In this document: piece after piece, positions 53,255 through 62,258 of the stretch
Layout: each line of letters begins with the position of its first letter
How positions within the stretch are numbered: position 1 is the stretch's first letter
Source: Pseudomonadota bacterium
GTDB lineage: Bacteria > Pseudomonadota > Gammaproteobacteria > Steroidobacterales > Steroidobacteraceae
Assembly (NCBI GenBank): GCA_023423935.1
Contig: JAFAEQ010000015.1
Coordinates: 62,001 to 126,000 of the forward strand
Length of the DNA stretch: 64,000 nucleotides
Direction of reading: 5' to 3'
The notes under the pieces: model-generated
Database searches by the model: none
Seen by the model: only the letters and a program-made list of their open reading frames with translations
Told to the model about the DNA's origin: nothing
Program-made: the position numbers and the translations under genes

Positions 53255-54139
53255 TCAGATTTTCAGCTGCTCGCCAGCGCCATGAGCGCGAATCGCCGCG
53301 TTCACCGTGTTCAATAACAGGCAGGCGATCGTCATCGGGCCTACGCCTCCGGGAACCGGTGTGATTGCGCCAGCGCGCTGACTGGCCGTCTCGAAATCCA
53401 CATCTCCCACGACTTTCGATTTGCCACTGCCGTCGTCCAGTCGGTTGATGCCCACATCGATCACGACTGCGCCTGGGCGGATCCATTCGCCTGCGATGGC
53501 TCGCGGACGTCCGATGGCTGCGACCAGGATTTCCGCTTCATTGCACAGCGCGGGCAGATCCCGGGTGCGCGAGTGCGCAATGGTGACTGTACAGTCACTC
53601 TGCAACAGCAGTTGGGCCATGGGTTTGCCGACGATGTTCGAACGGCCGATGACGAGCGCACGTCGGCCGGCCATATCCGGCAGCACCTCGCGGATCAGAA
53701 TCAGACATCCGAGCGGAGTGCAGGGCACGGTTGCCTCTTCGCCCAGGGTCAGGCGTCCGGCATTGACGGCGTGAAACCCATCGACGTCTTTCGTAGGAGC
53801 GATGGCAGCCAGCACGGCCGCGCCATCGATCCCGGCGGGCAAGGGCAGTTGCACTAGGATGCCGTGAACCTGCGGGTCGGCGTTCAACCGAAGAATCACT
53901 TCGAGCAGCTGCGCCGTCGTCGTCGACTCGGGCAGTCGATGATCGAAATGCTGGATTCCCGCTTCGTGCGCCTGCCGGGTCTTGCTCGCTACGTAGATCT
54001 TGCTCGCGGCATCTTCGCCCACCAGCACGACCGCCAGACCGGGAGTGACGCCGCTCGCGCGCAATTGCGTGACCCGCGCCGCGATGCGCTGACGCAGACG
54101 TGTCGCGACCACGCGGCCATCGATAACAGTAGCGCTCAT
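53255..54139 (-). CDS. folD: Bifunctional methylene-THF dehydrogenase / methenyl-THF cyclohydrolase
   Basis: A 294-residue protein from the ATG at 54139 (MSATVIDGRVVA). Conserved blocks are the catalytic-Lys segment KIYVASKTRQAHEAGI, VHGILVQLPLP, KDVDGFH, the NADP site GRSNIVGKPMAQLLL and TPVPGGVGPMT. It interconverts one-carbon units on folate in the cytoplasm, linking to the methionine/SAM cycle encoded at the right end. It converges on the second MarR gene. Confidence 0.97.
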   Translation of the reverse strand: MSATVIDGRVVATRLRQRIAARVTQLRASGVTPGLAVVLVGEDAASKIYVASKTRQAHEAGIQHFDHRLPESTTTAQLLEVILRLNADPQVHGILVQLPLPAGIDGAAVLAAIAPTKDVDGFHAVNAGRLTLGEEATVPCTPLGCLILIREVLPDMAGRRALVIGRSNIVGKPMAQLLLQSDCTVTIAHSRTRDLPALCNEAEILVAAIGRPRAIAGEWIRPGAVVIDVGINRLDDGSGKSKVVGDVDFETASQRAGAITPVPGGVGPMTIACLLLNTVNAAIRAHGAGEQLKI

Positions 54140-54465
54140 GAGTCTCTCGGGTTGGAAGGCCGCGTATTGTGGAGGCTCATGCTCGGGGAGAAAAGCTCTG
54201 GCCCAGATCCCGAAGTTCACATAGGCGATCAGGCACGCAGACTAGGAAGCAAGCCGATCCGCGGGAGATGGGTTTCCAGTACGCCTGGCTTCAGTGTTAT
54301 CCCGCGCCTTCTCGACGATCCGATCTGTGACTCGAATTGTGACGCAATCAACATTTTGCACGCGGGCAGTTTGGGCGATCCGCCGGATGGCTCTGTGAGA
54401 TGCATCGCTGTTTGGCGACAGGCCGTGTCTGATACTCGCGGATACCTATTTATAAGAAAAGCGCC
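54140..54465. other. Divergent intergenic region, folD / cNMP-binding gene
   Basis: No gene is visible in these ~325 bp. It should contain both promoters. An AT-rich tract (GGATACCTATTTATAAG) lies within 30 bp of the cNMP-binding gene start. TGTGACTCGAATTGTGAC is a direct repeat, not a CRP-type palindrome. Confidence 0.45.
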
Positions 54466-55536
54466 ATGGAGTTGACTGCAAATCCGAAAGACCTGGCTCT
54501 GCTGAAAGCGTTCTCGCCCCTCGATGGAATGCGACCGGACACGCTTGCAGCACTCGCCAAGCGAACGCGTCGACTTCAGGCTCCCAAAGGACGATTGTTA
54601 TTCCTCGAAGGAGATGAGGAAAAGCAGACCTTCTATCTGCTGAGCGGGACGGTCGATCTGATGAGCGAAGGGGAGATCGTGGGCACGGTGCGCAGCGGCA
54701 CACCAAAGGCCAAGAACCCGCTCGCACATGTGCTGCCGCGTCCTTATTCGGCCGTCGTGACCTCCGATCGCGCCGAGTATCTGCATATCGACAGTGAGTT
54801 TCTCGACGTCGCCGTCACCTGGGATCAGACGGGCAGCTACAAGGTGCTGGAGCTGAACGGCGGCGACGACGGAACGCCGGCCGCAGACGACTGGATGACC
54901 GCACTGTTGCAATCGAAAGCCTTCCATCGAATACCGCCTGCGAATCTCCAGGCCGTGTTCATGAGACTGCAGCGTGTGGATTATCGGGCGGGTGAAGTCG
55001 TGATCCGCCAGGGCGGCGAGGGCGACTGTCTGTATATCGTCGTGAAAGGGATCTGCCAGGTCACGCGCGAAACGCCTCTCAACAAGGACGGCATCAAGCT
55101 GGCCGAGTTGCGCATGGGAGATACCTTCGGTGAGGAGGCGCTGATCTCGGATACCAAGCGCAATGCGACCGTTACGATGGTGACGGACGGCTGCCTGATG
55201 CGGCTGTCGAAAGAGGATTTTCGCAAGCTGCTCCACGAGCCGCTGCTGCAGTGGGTCGACTATCCGGAGGCGAAGCGTGCCATCGCTGCTGGCGCTCAGT
55301 GGCTCGATGTGCGTTTGCCCTCGGAGTTCGAGCACTATCACGCTCAGGGTGCCATCAACATTCCGCTTTATTCGCTGCGATTGAAGATGGGCGCGCTCGA
55401 TCGCAACAAGCAGTACGTCGTGTGCTGCGATACCGGTCGGCGCAGTTCCGCATGCGCCTATCTGCTGTCCGAGCGCGGCTATAACGCGAGCGTGCTGCGC
55501 GAGGGCCTGGCTGCGACTGAGGTCGCTCGCAGATAA
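54466..55536 (+). CDS. Cyclic-nucleotide-binding domain / rhodanese fusion protein
   Basis: A 356-residue soluble protein with three modules. Residues ~10-120 form a degenerate cyclic-nucleotide-binding beta roll (LFLEGDEEKQTFYLLSGTVDL). Residues ~145-255 form a better-preserved one (VIRQGGEGDCLYIVVKGICQV; phosphate-binding-cassette-like FGEEALISDTKRNATV). Residues ~260-350 are a rhodanese domain with active-site loop VVCCDTGRRSSACA. Rhodaneses transfer sulfane sulfur via the cysteine. The fusion suggests nucleotide-regulated sulfur transfer or redox sensing. The FGEEALI cassette departs from the classic FGELALL, so the bound nucleotide is uncertain. Confidence 0.88.
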   Translation: MELTANPKDLALLKAFSPLDGMRPDTLAALAKRTRRLQAPKGRLLFLEGDEEKQTFYLLSGTVDLMSEGEIVGTVRSGTPKAKNPLAHVLPRPYSAVVTSDRAEYLHIDSEFLDVAVTWDQTGSYKVLELNGGDDGTPAADDWMTALLQSKAFHRIPPANLQAVFMRLQRVDYRAGEVVIRQGGEGDCLYIVVKGICQVTRETPLNKDGIKLAELRMGDTFGEEALISDTKRNATVTMVTDGCLMRLSKEDFRKLLHEPLLQWVDYPEAKRAIAAGAQWLDVRLPSEFEHYHAQGAINIPLYSLRLKMGALDRNKQYVVCCDTGRRSSACAYLLSERGYNASVLREGLAATEVARR

Positions 55537-55650
55537 GACAGGAAGATTCACACAGAGACCACTGACAGCACAGAGATCGAGGGATCAGCGATTCTGTTTC
55601 CGAACTCTGTGTCCTCTGTGCACTCGGTGTGAACTCTAATTTTCCGGTCC
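55537..55650. repeat. Intergenic word dyad, CACAGAG type
   Basis: TTCACACAGAGACCACTGACAGCACAGAG faces ACTCTGTGTCCTCTGTGCACTCGGTGTGAACTC about 50 bp later, forming an imperfect dyad. It occupies the convergent junction between the cNMP/rhodanese gene and the 154-residue gene. Confidence 0.75.
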
Positions 55651-55655
55651 GGCTC

Positions 55656-56120
55656 TTACCGCGTCCGATGACGCACTCGCTCGTTCCATTGATGGCGCCG
55701 ATGCAGCCGCTCGGCCTCGTCGGCCGATTCGGTCGGCGCATCTCTCAGCATCGCCTTCAACTCACCATGCGCTGCGGCCAGCTCCGGATTGAGCTGCAGC
55801 AACGAACGATATCGATCCAGAAACGGGTCGTGGCGCAGATCGCTTTCACCCGCAATCAGGCCGCGAATGTGAGAGGCCACGACGGCGTAGTCGTAGACGG
55901 TGGGAGGCTGCGATTGGGCGAGCGCATGGTCGATCTCCGCCGTGAGCAGCGACAGCGGCCTCAGCCACGCCCATTGAGGGTCTTTTACGAGTCGATCGAG
56001 CAAGGCGAGCCCCGTCGCCGAGCCGTCGAACTCGCGCTCGGTGGCGAGCACGAGCGAGTAGATCCGCTGCAGCTTGCGGCTCAGAGCCTCGAGCTCCTGC
56101 CGGGGTGTGGTCTCACTCAT
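55656..56120 (-). CDS. Soluble protein of unknown function beside the SulP gene
   Basis: A 154-residue, mostly helical protein (ELEALSRKLQRIYSLVLATEREFDG; VKDPQWAWLRPLSLLTAEIDHALAQ). The start overlaps the SulP stop by 8 bp, so the two are coupled. Small proteins with this type of LRPLSLLxAEID segment occur in other proteobacteria with no assigned function. No signal peptide or catalytic motif. Confidence 0.8.
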   Translation of the reverse strand: MSETTPRQELEALSRKLQRIYSLVLATEREFDGSATGLALLDRLVKDPQWAWLRPLSLLTAEIDHALAQSQPPTVYDYAVVASHIRGLIAGESDLRHDPFLDRYRSLLQLNPELAAAHGELKAMLRDAPTESADEAERLHRRHQWNERVRHRTR

Positions 56121-57795
56121 GCGCAGACGTTGACCCTTCCGGGCCTCGCGCGCAAGCCTCGATTGAATGGCACGCCTGCAGCGCTTCGGGAAGGGTCTTG
56201 TAATAGTTGTGCGGTCCGATCAGCTCCACGAGACCGGCGCGCTGCAGCTTGAGATCGACCCGTTCGTTTGCGCCCGTGAGCATGACGCGCACCCGGCGGC
56301 GCTGCAGATCGCGGATCACCTCCTCGAGCGTGGTAAGACCGGTGATATCCATGAAAGGCACCCACTTGAGCCGGATGATTACGATCTTCGGGTCGGTGTG
56401 CGTCGTGGCAAGCGCGCGTTCGAAGTTCTCCACGGCGCCGAAGAAGAACGGTCCCTCGATGGAATAGACGAGCGCCCCCGGCGGCACCGTGAGGCCGCGT
56501 TGTTGCAGTTCGCTGTTCAATGCCTGTGGCGATTCCTGGTGCACATCGACGCTGCTCGCCATACGCCGCAGGAAATGCAGCGTCGCAAGGATGACGCCGA
56601 TGTTCACGGCAACGACGAGATCGACCAGGACTGTCAGGAAGAAAGTCACGAGCAGAATGAGCACATCCGCCGGCGGTGCGCGGCGAACCATGCGAACGAA
56701 GTGACGCGCCTCGCTCATGTTCCAGGCGACCACGAACAGAATGGCAGCGAGCGCCGCCAGCGGAATGTTGCTGGCGAGCGGCGCGAGCAACACGATGACC
56801 AGCACGAGCGTGACCGAGTGCACGATGCCCGCGAGCGGACTGTTGCCGCCGTTGCGCACGTTGGTTGCCGTGCGGGCGATCGCGCCCGTGGCCGCGAAGC
56901 CACCGAACAGCGGCGAGAGCACGTTGGCAATGCCCTGGCCGATCAGCTCCTGATTCGAATCGTGCCGAGTGCCGGCCATGCCATCGGCGACCACGGCCGA
57001 TAACAGCGACTCGATGGATCCCAGCATCGCAATGGTGAATGCCGGACCGATGAGCTCGATCACCCGCGCAGCCGTGATTTCGGGGAGCTGGAACGCGGGC
57101 AGTTCGCGCGGAATGCCGCCGAACGCAGAGCCGATGGTCGCGACACCCTCAGGATGCAGTGTCGACTGGACGATTGTTGCGAGCGCCAGTCCGATCAACG
57201 GGCCTGGCACTTTCTTCATCAGCGGAATACGGGGCGTGACGATCATGACGAAGAGCGTCAGACAGGCGATGGCCGTCGTCGTGGGATGCAGATGCGGCAG
57301 CGCTTGCAGCGCGGACCAGAGTTTCTCGTGGAAATGCAGGCCGGTGACGCCTTGCAGCCCGAAGAAGTCCTTCCATTGTCCGGTCCAGATGATGACCGCG
57401 ATTCCCGCGGTGAAACCGACGATCACGGGATCGGGAATGAAGCGGATAATGCCGCCGAGTCGCGCCGCGCCCAGGCAGATGAGCATGAGTCCTGCCATCA
57501 ACGTCGCGATCTGCAATCCATCGATGCCGTGCTGGGCCGTGATCGCCGAAAGAATGACGATGAAGGCGCCGGTCGGACCTGCAATCTGCACACGACTGCC
57601 GCCGAACAGGGAAACAGCCAGTCCTGCGACGATCGCGGTGTACAGACCCTGCTCGGGTTTGGCGCCTGAGGCGATCGCAAACGCCATCGCAAGCGGCAGC
57701 GCGACCACGCCGACCACCGCACCTGCGATGAGGTTGCGTGTCCAGAATTCGCGCTGCAGCAGTCCCCATCGATGCGCTTCGAGAAAGGCAATCAT
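56113..57795 (-). CDS. SulP-family anion transporter with STAS domain
   Basis: A 560-residue inner-membrane protein. The N-terminal ~400 residues have the SulP layout: NLIAGAVVGVVALPLAMAFAIASG, GLYTAIVAGLAVSLFGGSRVQIAGPTGAFIVI and the later TGAIARTATNVRNGGNSPLAGI. A cytoplasmic STAS domain (~430-540) has PKIVIIRLKWVPFMDITGLTTLEEVI. SulP proteins carry sulfate, bicarbonate or dicarboxylates. The substrate is not given by the motifs; no carbonic anhydrase or sulfate assimilation genes are adjacent. Confidence 0.94.
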   Translation of the reverse strand: MIAFLEAHRWGLLQREFWTRNLIAGAVVGVVALPLAMAFAIASGAKPEQGLYTAIVAGLAVSLFGGSRVQIAGPTGAFIVILSAITAQHGIDGLQIATLMAGLMLICLGAARLGGIIRFIPDPVIVGFTAGIAVIIWTGQWKDFFGLQGVTGLHFHEKLWSALQALPHLHPTTTAIACLTLFVMIVTPRIPLMKKVPGPLIGLALATIVQSTLHPEGVATIGSAFGGIPRELPAFQLPEITAARVIELIGPAFTIAMLGSIESLLSAVVADGMAGTRHDSNQELIGQGIANVLSPLFGGFAATGAIARTATNVRNGGNSPLAGIVHSVTLVLVIVLLAPLASNIPLAALAAILFVVAWNMSEARHFVRMVRRAPPADVLILLVTFFLTVLVDLVVAVNIGVILATLHFLRRMASSVDVHQESPQALNSELQQRGLTVPPGALVYSIEGPFFFGAVENFERALATTHTDPKIVIIRLKWVPFMDITGLTTLEEVIRDLQRRRVRVMLTGANERVDLKLQRAGLVELIGPHNYYKTLPEALQACHSIEACARGPEGSTSAHE

Positions 57796-57958
57796 GAGAT
57801 CTCTTTAGAGTCTTTCAGTCATCGGGGCCGGTTAATGGGTTCTGCTTCGACCATCGCTGGGTGCGGGACCCGTTCATCAGTCGAGAATTACTCCAAACCC
57901 GTTCGCGGGCAAGGAGTGTGTACGCCGGATGCGCGCTGTCCGAGCGACCTGAGCTTTC

Positions 57959-59506
57959 CTAAGCGGGACTGTGGGGATCCGTTATCGCGAAGAGCGCGGC
58001 GAACTGTTTGCGCAACAGGTTCTTCTGCACCTTCCCCATGGTGTTGCGCGGCAGCTCGTCGACGAACAGCACACGCTTGGGCACCTTGAACTTTGCAAGG
58101 CGCGTCTGCAGCGCATCGCGAACCTCAGATTCATCGAGGCTCGCCTCGGGTCGTTTCACCACGATCGCCGTGACGGCTTCGCCGAAATCCGGATGCGGCA
58201 CCCCGATCACTGCGCTCTCGACCACGCCCGGCAGCGCATCGATCTCGTTCTCGATTTCGATCGGATACACGTTGTAACCGCCCGTGATCACCAGATCCTT
58301 GCCGCGACCGACGATGTGCACATAGCCACGCTCATCGATGCGGCCCAGATCGCCGGTGATGAAAAAGCCATCCGTGCGGAATTCTGCCGCGGTCTTCTCG
58401 GGCATCTGCCAATAGCCTTTGAAGACGTTCGGACCGCGCACCTCGATCATGCCGATGGCGCTCGGCTCCTTGAGCGCGCCTCCTGTCTCCGCATTCGCAA
58501 TGCGGATTTCCACGCCGGGCAAGGGCGGTCCGACCGATCCGGGTACGCGCTCGCCCTCGTACGGGTTCGAGGTATTCATGAGCGTTTCGCTCATGCCGTA
58601 GCGTTCGAGGATCGAATGGCCCGTGCGCTCGCGAAACTGACGATGGGTTTCGGCGAGCAACGGTGCCGACCCGGAGATGAAAAGCCGCATACCCCGCACG
58701 CGTTCGCGATCGAGCTCGGGACTCTGCAGCAGTCGTGTGTAGAAGGTCGGCACGCCCATCATCACAGTTGCGCGCGGCAGCAGCGCAAGCACCTGATCCG
58801 CGTCGAATCGCGGCAGGAACAGGATCGAACTGCCGGAGGCGAGTACGGTGTTGATGGCCACGAACAGGCCATGCACGTGGAAGATCGGCAGCGCATGCAG
58901 CAGCACATCGTTCGCCGAGAACTGCCAGCCGCGCGCGAGCGTCTCCGCGTTCGAGAGCAGATTGCCGCGCGTCAACATGGCGCCTTTCGATCGACCGGTC
59001 GTGCCCGAGGTGTAGAGCAACGCTGCAAGCGTGTCGGGGCCGCCTTCGCACGCCGGGACGCTCGTATTCGCGGGGTCCTGGGCAAGCTCGACTAGCGAAC
59101 CGTCGGCGGCAGTGCCCAGTGTTTCGAGCTGGACACCTGTCTGCAGGGCTGCGATCGAGGCCAGCGCAGAGGGCCGGACGACCGCAACGCGCGGTTGCGC
59201 GTCGCTCAGGAAATATTCGAGTTCCGGCAGGGTGTACGCGGTGTTGAGCGGGACGAAGATCGCGCCGAGCCGCAGGCATGCGATGTAGAGCGCGATCGCC
59301 TCGGGCGATTTGTCGATCTGAGCCGCAACGCGATCCCCCGCGGTAACTCCGCGTGTTCTGAGCGCACCGGCAAGGCGAACGGAGCACTCATCGAGCCATC
59401 GATAGCTCAGACGCCGGCCGGCGTCGGTTTCCAGGAACAGTCGATCCGGATCGCGCGCGACGACGCGATTCAGCCAGTGCAGGGGATCTTGGGCAGGTGT
59501 GGTCAT
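57959..59506 (-). CDS. matB: Acyl-CoA synthetase, malonyl-CoA synthetase-like
   Basis: A 515-residue ANL-superfamily enzyme from the ATG at 59506. Motifs are the AMP-binding loop LLYTSGTTGRSKGAMLTRGNL, HALPIFHVHGLFVAI, YGMSETLMNTSNPY (A5), FFITGDLGRIDERGYVHIVGRGKDLVITGGYNVYP (A7-A8) and the catalytic Lys in RNTMGKVQKNLLR (A10). The HALPIFHVHGLF segment and the ERYGMSET context match MatB/ACSF3 malonyl-CoA synthetases, which activate malonate. No other malonate genes are adjacent, so the substrate is likely but unproven. Confidence 0.82.
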   Translation of the reverse strand: MTTPAQDPLHWLNRVVARDPDRLFLETDAGRRLSYRWLDECSVRLAGALRTRGVTAGDRVAAQIDKSPEAIALYIACLRLGAIFVPLNTAYTLPELEYFLSDAQPRVAVVRPSALASIAALQTGVQLETLGTAADGSLVELAQDPANTSVPACEGGPDTLAALLYTSGTTGRSKGAMLTRGNLLSNAETLARGWQFSANDVLLHALPIFHVHGLFVAINTVLASGSSILFLPRFDADQVLALLPRATVMMGVPTFYTRLLQSPELDRERVRGMRLFISGSAPLLAETHRQFRERTGHSILERYGMSETLMNTSNPYEGERVPGSVGPPLPGVEIRIANAETGGALKEPSAIGMIEVRGPNVFKGYWQMPEKTAAEFRTDGFFITGDLGRIDERGYVHIVGRGKDLVITGGYNVYPIEIENEIDALPGVVESAVIGVPHPDFGEAVTAIVVKRPEASLDESEVRDALQTRLAKFKVPKRVLFVDELPRNTMGKVQKNLLRKQFAALFAITDPHSPA

Positions 59507-59704
59507 GGGCGGCCGATCAAACGGGACGCGAATGATAGGCGATCGGCTGCCCAAGACCGGCATTCGGCGCTCACGGCATGCGTTGATGTGCGTACTGCCG
59601 AGGGTGGAGAGCGAGAGGAAGTCAGCTTAGGTGAGCCAATACGAGCGTGGACAGGACGTCCCGTCGTCATTGCCGATGGCTGCTACTCGCAGCCATCGCA
59701 TCGA

Positions 59705-60691
59705 TCAATCCAGGCTTCGCGATGCGCGTTTCTCTTCGTACATCGCTGCATCGGCCAGCGCGATCAGGGCATCGATATCGTCTTCCGCGGCCAGGCTCAC
59801 GACCGTCGTGCCGATGCTGACATCGAGCCGGTACGGGCGGGCGGACGTCGCATTGTGAATCGCGAGCTGCTCACGCAGCCGTTCACGCACGACGCTCGTG
59901 TCATGCTGAACGTGAGCCAGGGCAATGAACTCGTCGCCGCCGAGCCTTGCCACGATGTCCGACTCGCGGAAAGTCTTTCTCATGACATCGGCTGTGTCGC
60001 GCAAAGCCTGATCGCCCACCAGATGGCCAAGCTGATCGTTGATCTGCTTCAGTCCGTTGAGATCCACGAAGAAAAGACCCATCTGATAGCCCTCGCGTCG
60101 GGCGATTTTCAGGGCCTGGCTTGCGAGTTCGTAGAAGCCGCGGCGATTGCGCAGCTGAGTGAGCTCATCGACGAGCGACAGGCTGGCAAGCAGTTCCGCA
60201 TTCCGTCGGAGCGCTTCTTCGCGCTCTCGCATTGCGACTTCCGCGCGATGCTTGTGGATTGCGACCTCGATGGCGGAGTGCAGCTCGACTTCCTGAAAGG
60301 GCTTGACGAGATAGGCGAGCGGACCGGTGCGAACCGCGCGCTCGATGGTCTGGATGTCGCGATGGCCGGTCAGGAAGATCACGGGCACATGCGCGTTCTC
60401 CTGGATCAGCTGTGCGGCCTGGATGCCGTCGATGTCTCCGCGCAGGCCGACGTCCATGATGACCAGTTGCGGCCGCAGCTCGGCCGCCATGCAAACGGCC
60501 TGAACGCCTTCGCTTGCGACGCCGAGCACGCGATAACCGAGTTCGGTGACGGTCTCTTCGAGGTCGCGAGCCACGATGCCTTCGTCTTCGACCAGCAGGA
60601 TGGTGACTGCTTCGTCGTCAGCGGCGGCTTCTTGAAGGTGTTCGTTCGCATCCGTTGCGCTCGATGTCGTCAGTCGACTGAAATCTGTCAT
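59705..60691 (-). CDS. Response regulator with GGDEF diguanylate cyclase output
   Basis: A 328-residue soluble protein from the ATG at 60691. Residues ~27-150 are a receiver domain with acidic pair VEDEG, phospho-acceptor Asp80 in VIMDVG and Lys130 in LVKPF. A short coiled linker leads to a GGDEF domain (~170-328). The active site is intact (GGDEF, 251-255) and the inhibitory I-site RESD lies 5 residues before it. It should make c-di-GMP when phosphorylated and be product-inhibited. It is the only evident c-di-GMP synthase in the window and so a candidate input for the GEMM-I riboswitch, though any cyclase in the cell could serve. No partner histidine kinase is adjacent. Confidence 0.93.
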   Translation of the reverse strand: MTDFSRLTTSSATDANEHLQEAAADDEAVTILLVEDEGIVARDLEETVTELGYRVLGVASEGVQAVCMAAELRPQLVIMDVGLRGDIDGIQAAQLIQENAHVPVIFLTGHRDIQTIERAVRTGPLAYLVKPFQEVELHSAIEVAIHKHRAEVAMREREEALRRNAELLASLSLVDELTQLRNRRGFYELASQALKIARREGYQMGLFFVDLNGLKQINDQLGHLVGDQALRDTADVMRKTFRESDIVARLGGDEFIALAHVQHDTSVVRERLREQLAIHNATSARPYRLDVSIGTTVVSLAAEDDIDALIALADAAMYEEKRASRSLD

Positions 60692-61168
60692 CGATTCGCG
60701 TTCACGGATGAGGGGGCGGTAGTTGTGCACGGGCGTACTAACGCACGAACTACAAAATGGGTTCGATCTTGTGCAGCATTTGCCGGCTGAATATTGGCGG
60801 GCAGGCAGGCCCCGATCAGTACGTAAGTACCGCGTGATCGCTCGGTGAGGCGGAGCAAGGCCTCGTTGCGCATGAGGCATCGCGCTATTGCGTCGAGCGC
60901 AACGGGCCGCGGCCACGCCATGCGCGCGCGCTGTGGACGCGGAAAACAGCTATTTTCCAGCGAAATCCACGCTCGCTGGCGATCACGATCCAGCTGCACG
61001 GTTATGCTGACATGACCCTCCGCTCGTGCGCGCCGCGACGGTAGCGTGCAGAATCCCCCTCCGGCCGTCCGCGGTGGATACGCCTACGTGACCATCACGG
61101 CAGCGCTTATCCCCATGAATTTTTCCCAGAAGGGCGCCGGTCCGTTCTGTTGAGGTTATGTTGCCTAC
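60692..61168. other. Divergent intergenic region, diguanylate cyclase / adenosine kinase-like gene
   Basis: About 475 bp with no credible gene: frames here lack ribosome-binding sites and family-like content. It must carry the promoters of both flanking units. No riboswitch signature was seen before the kinase gene. Confidence 0.45.
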
Positions 61169-62119
61169 ATGTCCAGTTCGCCCAAACGTGCATTGATCTG
61201 CGGCTCGGTCGCGTTCGACACCATCATGGTGTTCCAGGACCGCTTCAGGAATCACATCCTCCCCGACAAGATTCATATGTTGAATGTGTCGTTTCTGGTG
61301 CCCCAGATGCGACGGGAGTTCGGCGGCTGTGCGGGGAATATTGCCTACAACCTGAAACTTCTGGGCGATGTGGGTGTGCCGATGGCCACCGTTGGACGGG
61401 ATTTCGGGCTGTACGCAGACTGGCTCGAGCAGAACCAGATACCGACCGAACATATCCGCGTCATCGAGACCGAGCACACCGCTCAGGGCTTCGTGACGAC
61501 CGACCTGGATGACAATCAGATCTGGGCCTTCCATCCGGGCGCCATGCAACAGTCCCAGCTGAACGAAGTCAGCGCCGCCGCCGATATCGGGATCGGGATC
61601 GTCGCTCCGGATGGCCGCGATGGCATGATTCAGCACGCCGCGCAGTTTGCCGCCGCTGGCATCCCGTTCATTTTCGATCCGGGTCAGGGATTGCCCATGT
61701 TCAGTGGCGAGGAGCTGCGTGCTTTCATCGGCCAGGCGACCTGGGTCGCGGTCAACGATTACGAGTGGCAGTTGGTGCAGGAGAAGACCAAGCTCTCGGC
61801 AGCCGACATTGCAGGTCAGGTGCAGGCGCTGATCGTCACGCGCGGCGCGGAAGGGTCCGTCATCCACGTCAAAGGACGCGAGATCGTGATTCCGCCCGCC
61901 AGGCCCGACGCCGTCGTGGATCCGACGGGATGCGGCGATGCCTATCGCGCAGGGCTGTTGCACGGCCTCCTGCACGGACTGGATTGGGAAACGACGGGTC
62001 GCATCGCCTCGCTGATGGGAGCGATCAAGATCGGCGCCCGCGGCACGCAGAATCATCGATTCACGGCGGCGGAGTTCGCAGAGCGTTATCGCGCGAGCTT
62101 CGGCACAGCATTGAGTTAG
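61169..62119 (+). CDS. PfkB-family sugar/nucleoside kinase, adenosine kinase-like
   Basis: A 316-residue ribokinase-fold protein. N-terminal ICGSVAFDTIMVFQDRF, the substrate-region GGCAGNIAYNLKLLG and the C-terminal anion-hole/catalytic motif DPTGCGDAYRAGLLHG (Asp base) are present. Bacterial PfkB kinases encoded with metK and ahcY act as adenosine kinases, removing the adenosine released by S-adenosylhomocysteine hydrolase. That context, with both genes immediately downstream, supports this role. From motifs alone another nucleoside or sugar is possible. Confidence 0.85.
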   Translation: MSSSPKRALICGSVAFDTIMVFQDRFRNHILPDKIHMLNVSFLVPQMRREFGGCAGNIAYNLKLLGDVGVPMATVGRDFGLYADWLEQNQIPTEHIRVIETEHTAQGFVTTDLDDNQIWAFHPGAMQQSQLNEVSAAADIGIGIVAPDGRDGMIQHAAQFAAAGIPFIFDPGQGLPMFSGEELRAFIGQATWVAVNDYEWQLVQEKTKLSAADIAGQVQALIVTRGAEGSVIHVKGREIVIPPARPDAVVDPTGCGDAYRAGLLHGLLHGLDWETTGRIASLMGAIKIGARGTQNHRFTAAEFAERYRASFGTALS

Positions 62120-62258
62120 AACCCAGGGAGTCGCCACGAAGATTGCAAAGGACACGAAGGGTCAGGCCTGAGAGCCGGCACGTCCGCTTTGAGCTTTTGT
62201 GATCCATGTGTCGATGTGGTCGCTTTAGAGTTTCGTTTTTCCTTCAGCAGGAACAGCT
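62120..62258. other. Intergenic region before metK
   Basis: It contains the direct word CCACGAAG...GGACACGAAGG (one arm only) just after the kinase stop and an AGGA ribosome-binding site 8 nt before metK. No SAM riboswitch was recognised. Confidence 0.5.

Noticed and set aside
54290..54360. Possible CRP site (TGTGACTCGAATTGTGAC)
   Set aside because: It is a direct repeat of TGTGAC rather than the inverted TGTGA-N6-TCACA expected for CRP.
62120..62258. Possible SAM riboswitch before metK
   Set aside because: None of the SAM-I, SAM-II or SAM-IV conserved blocks could be found; only a short CACGAAG word is present.
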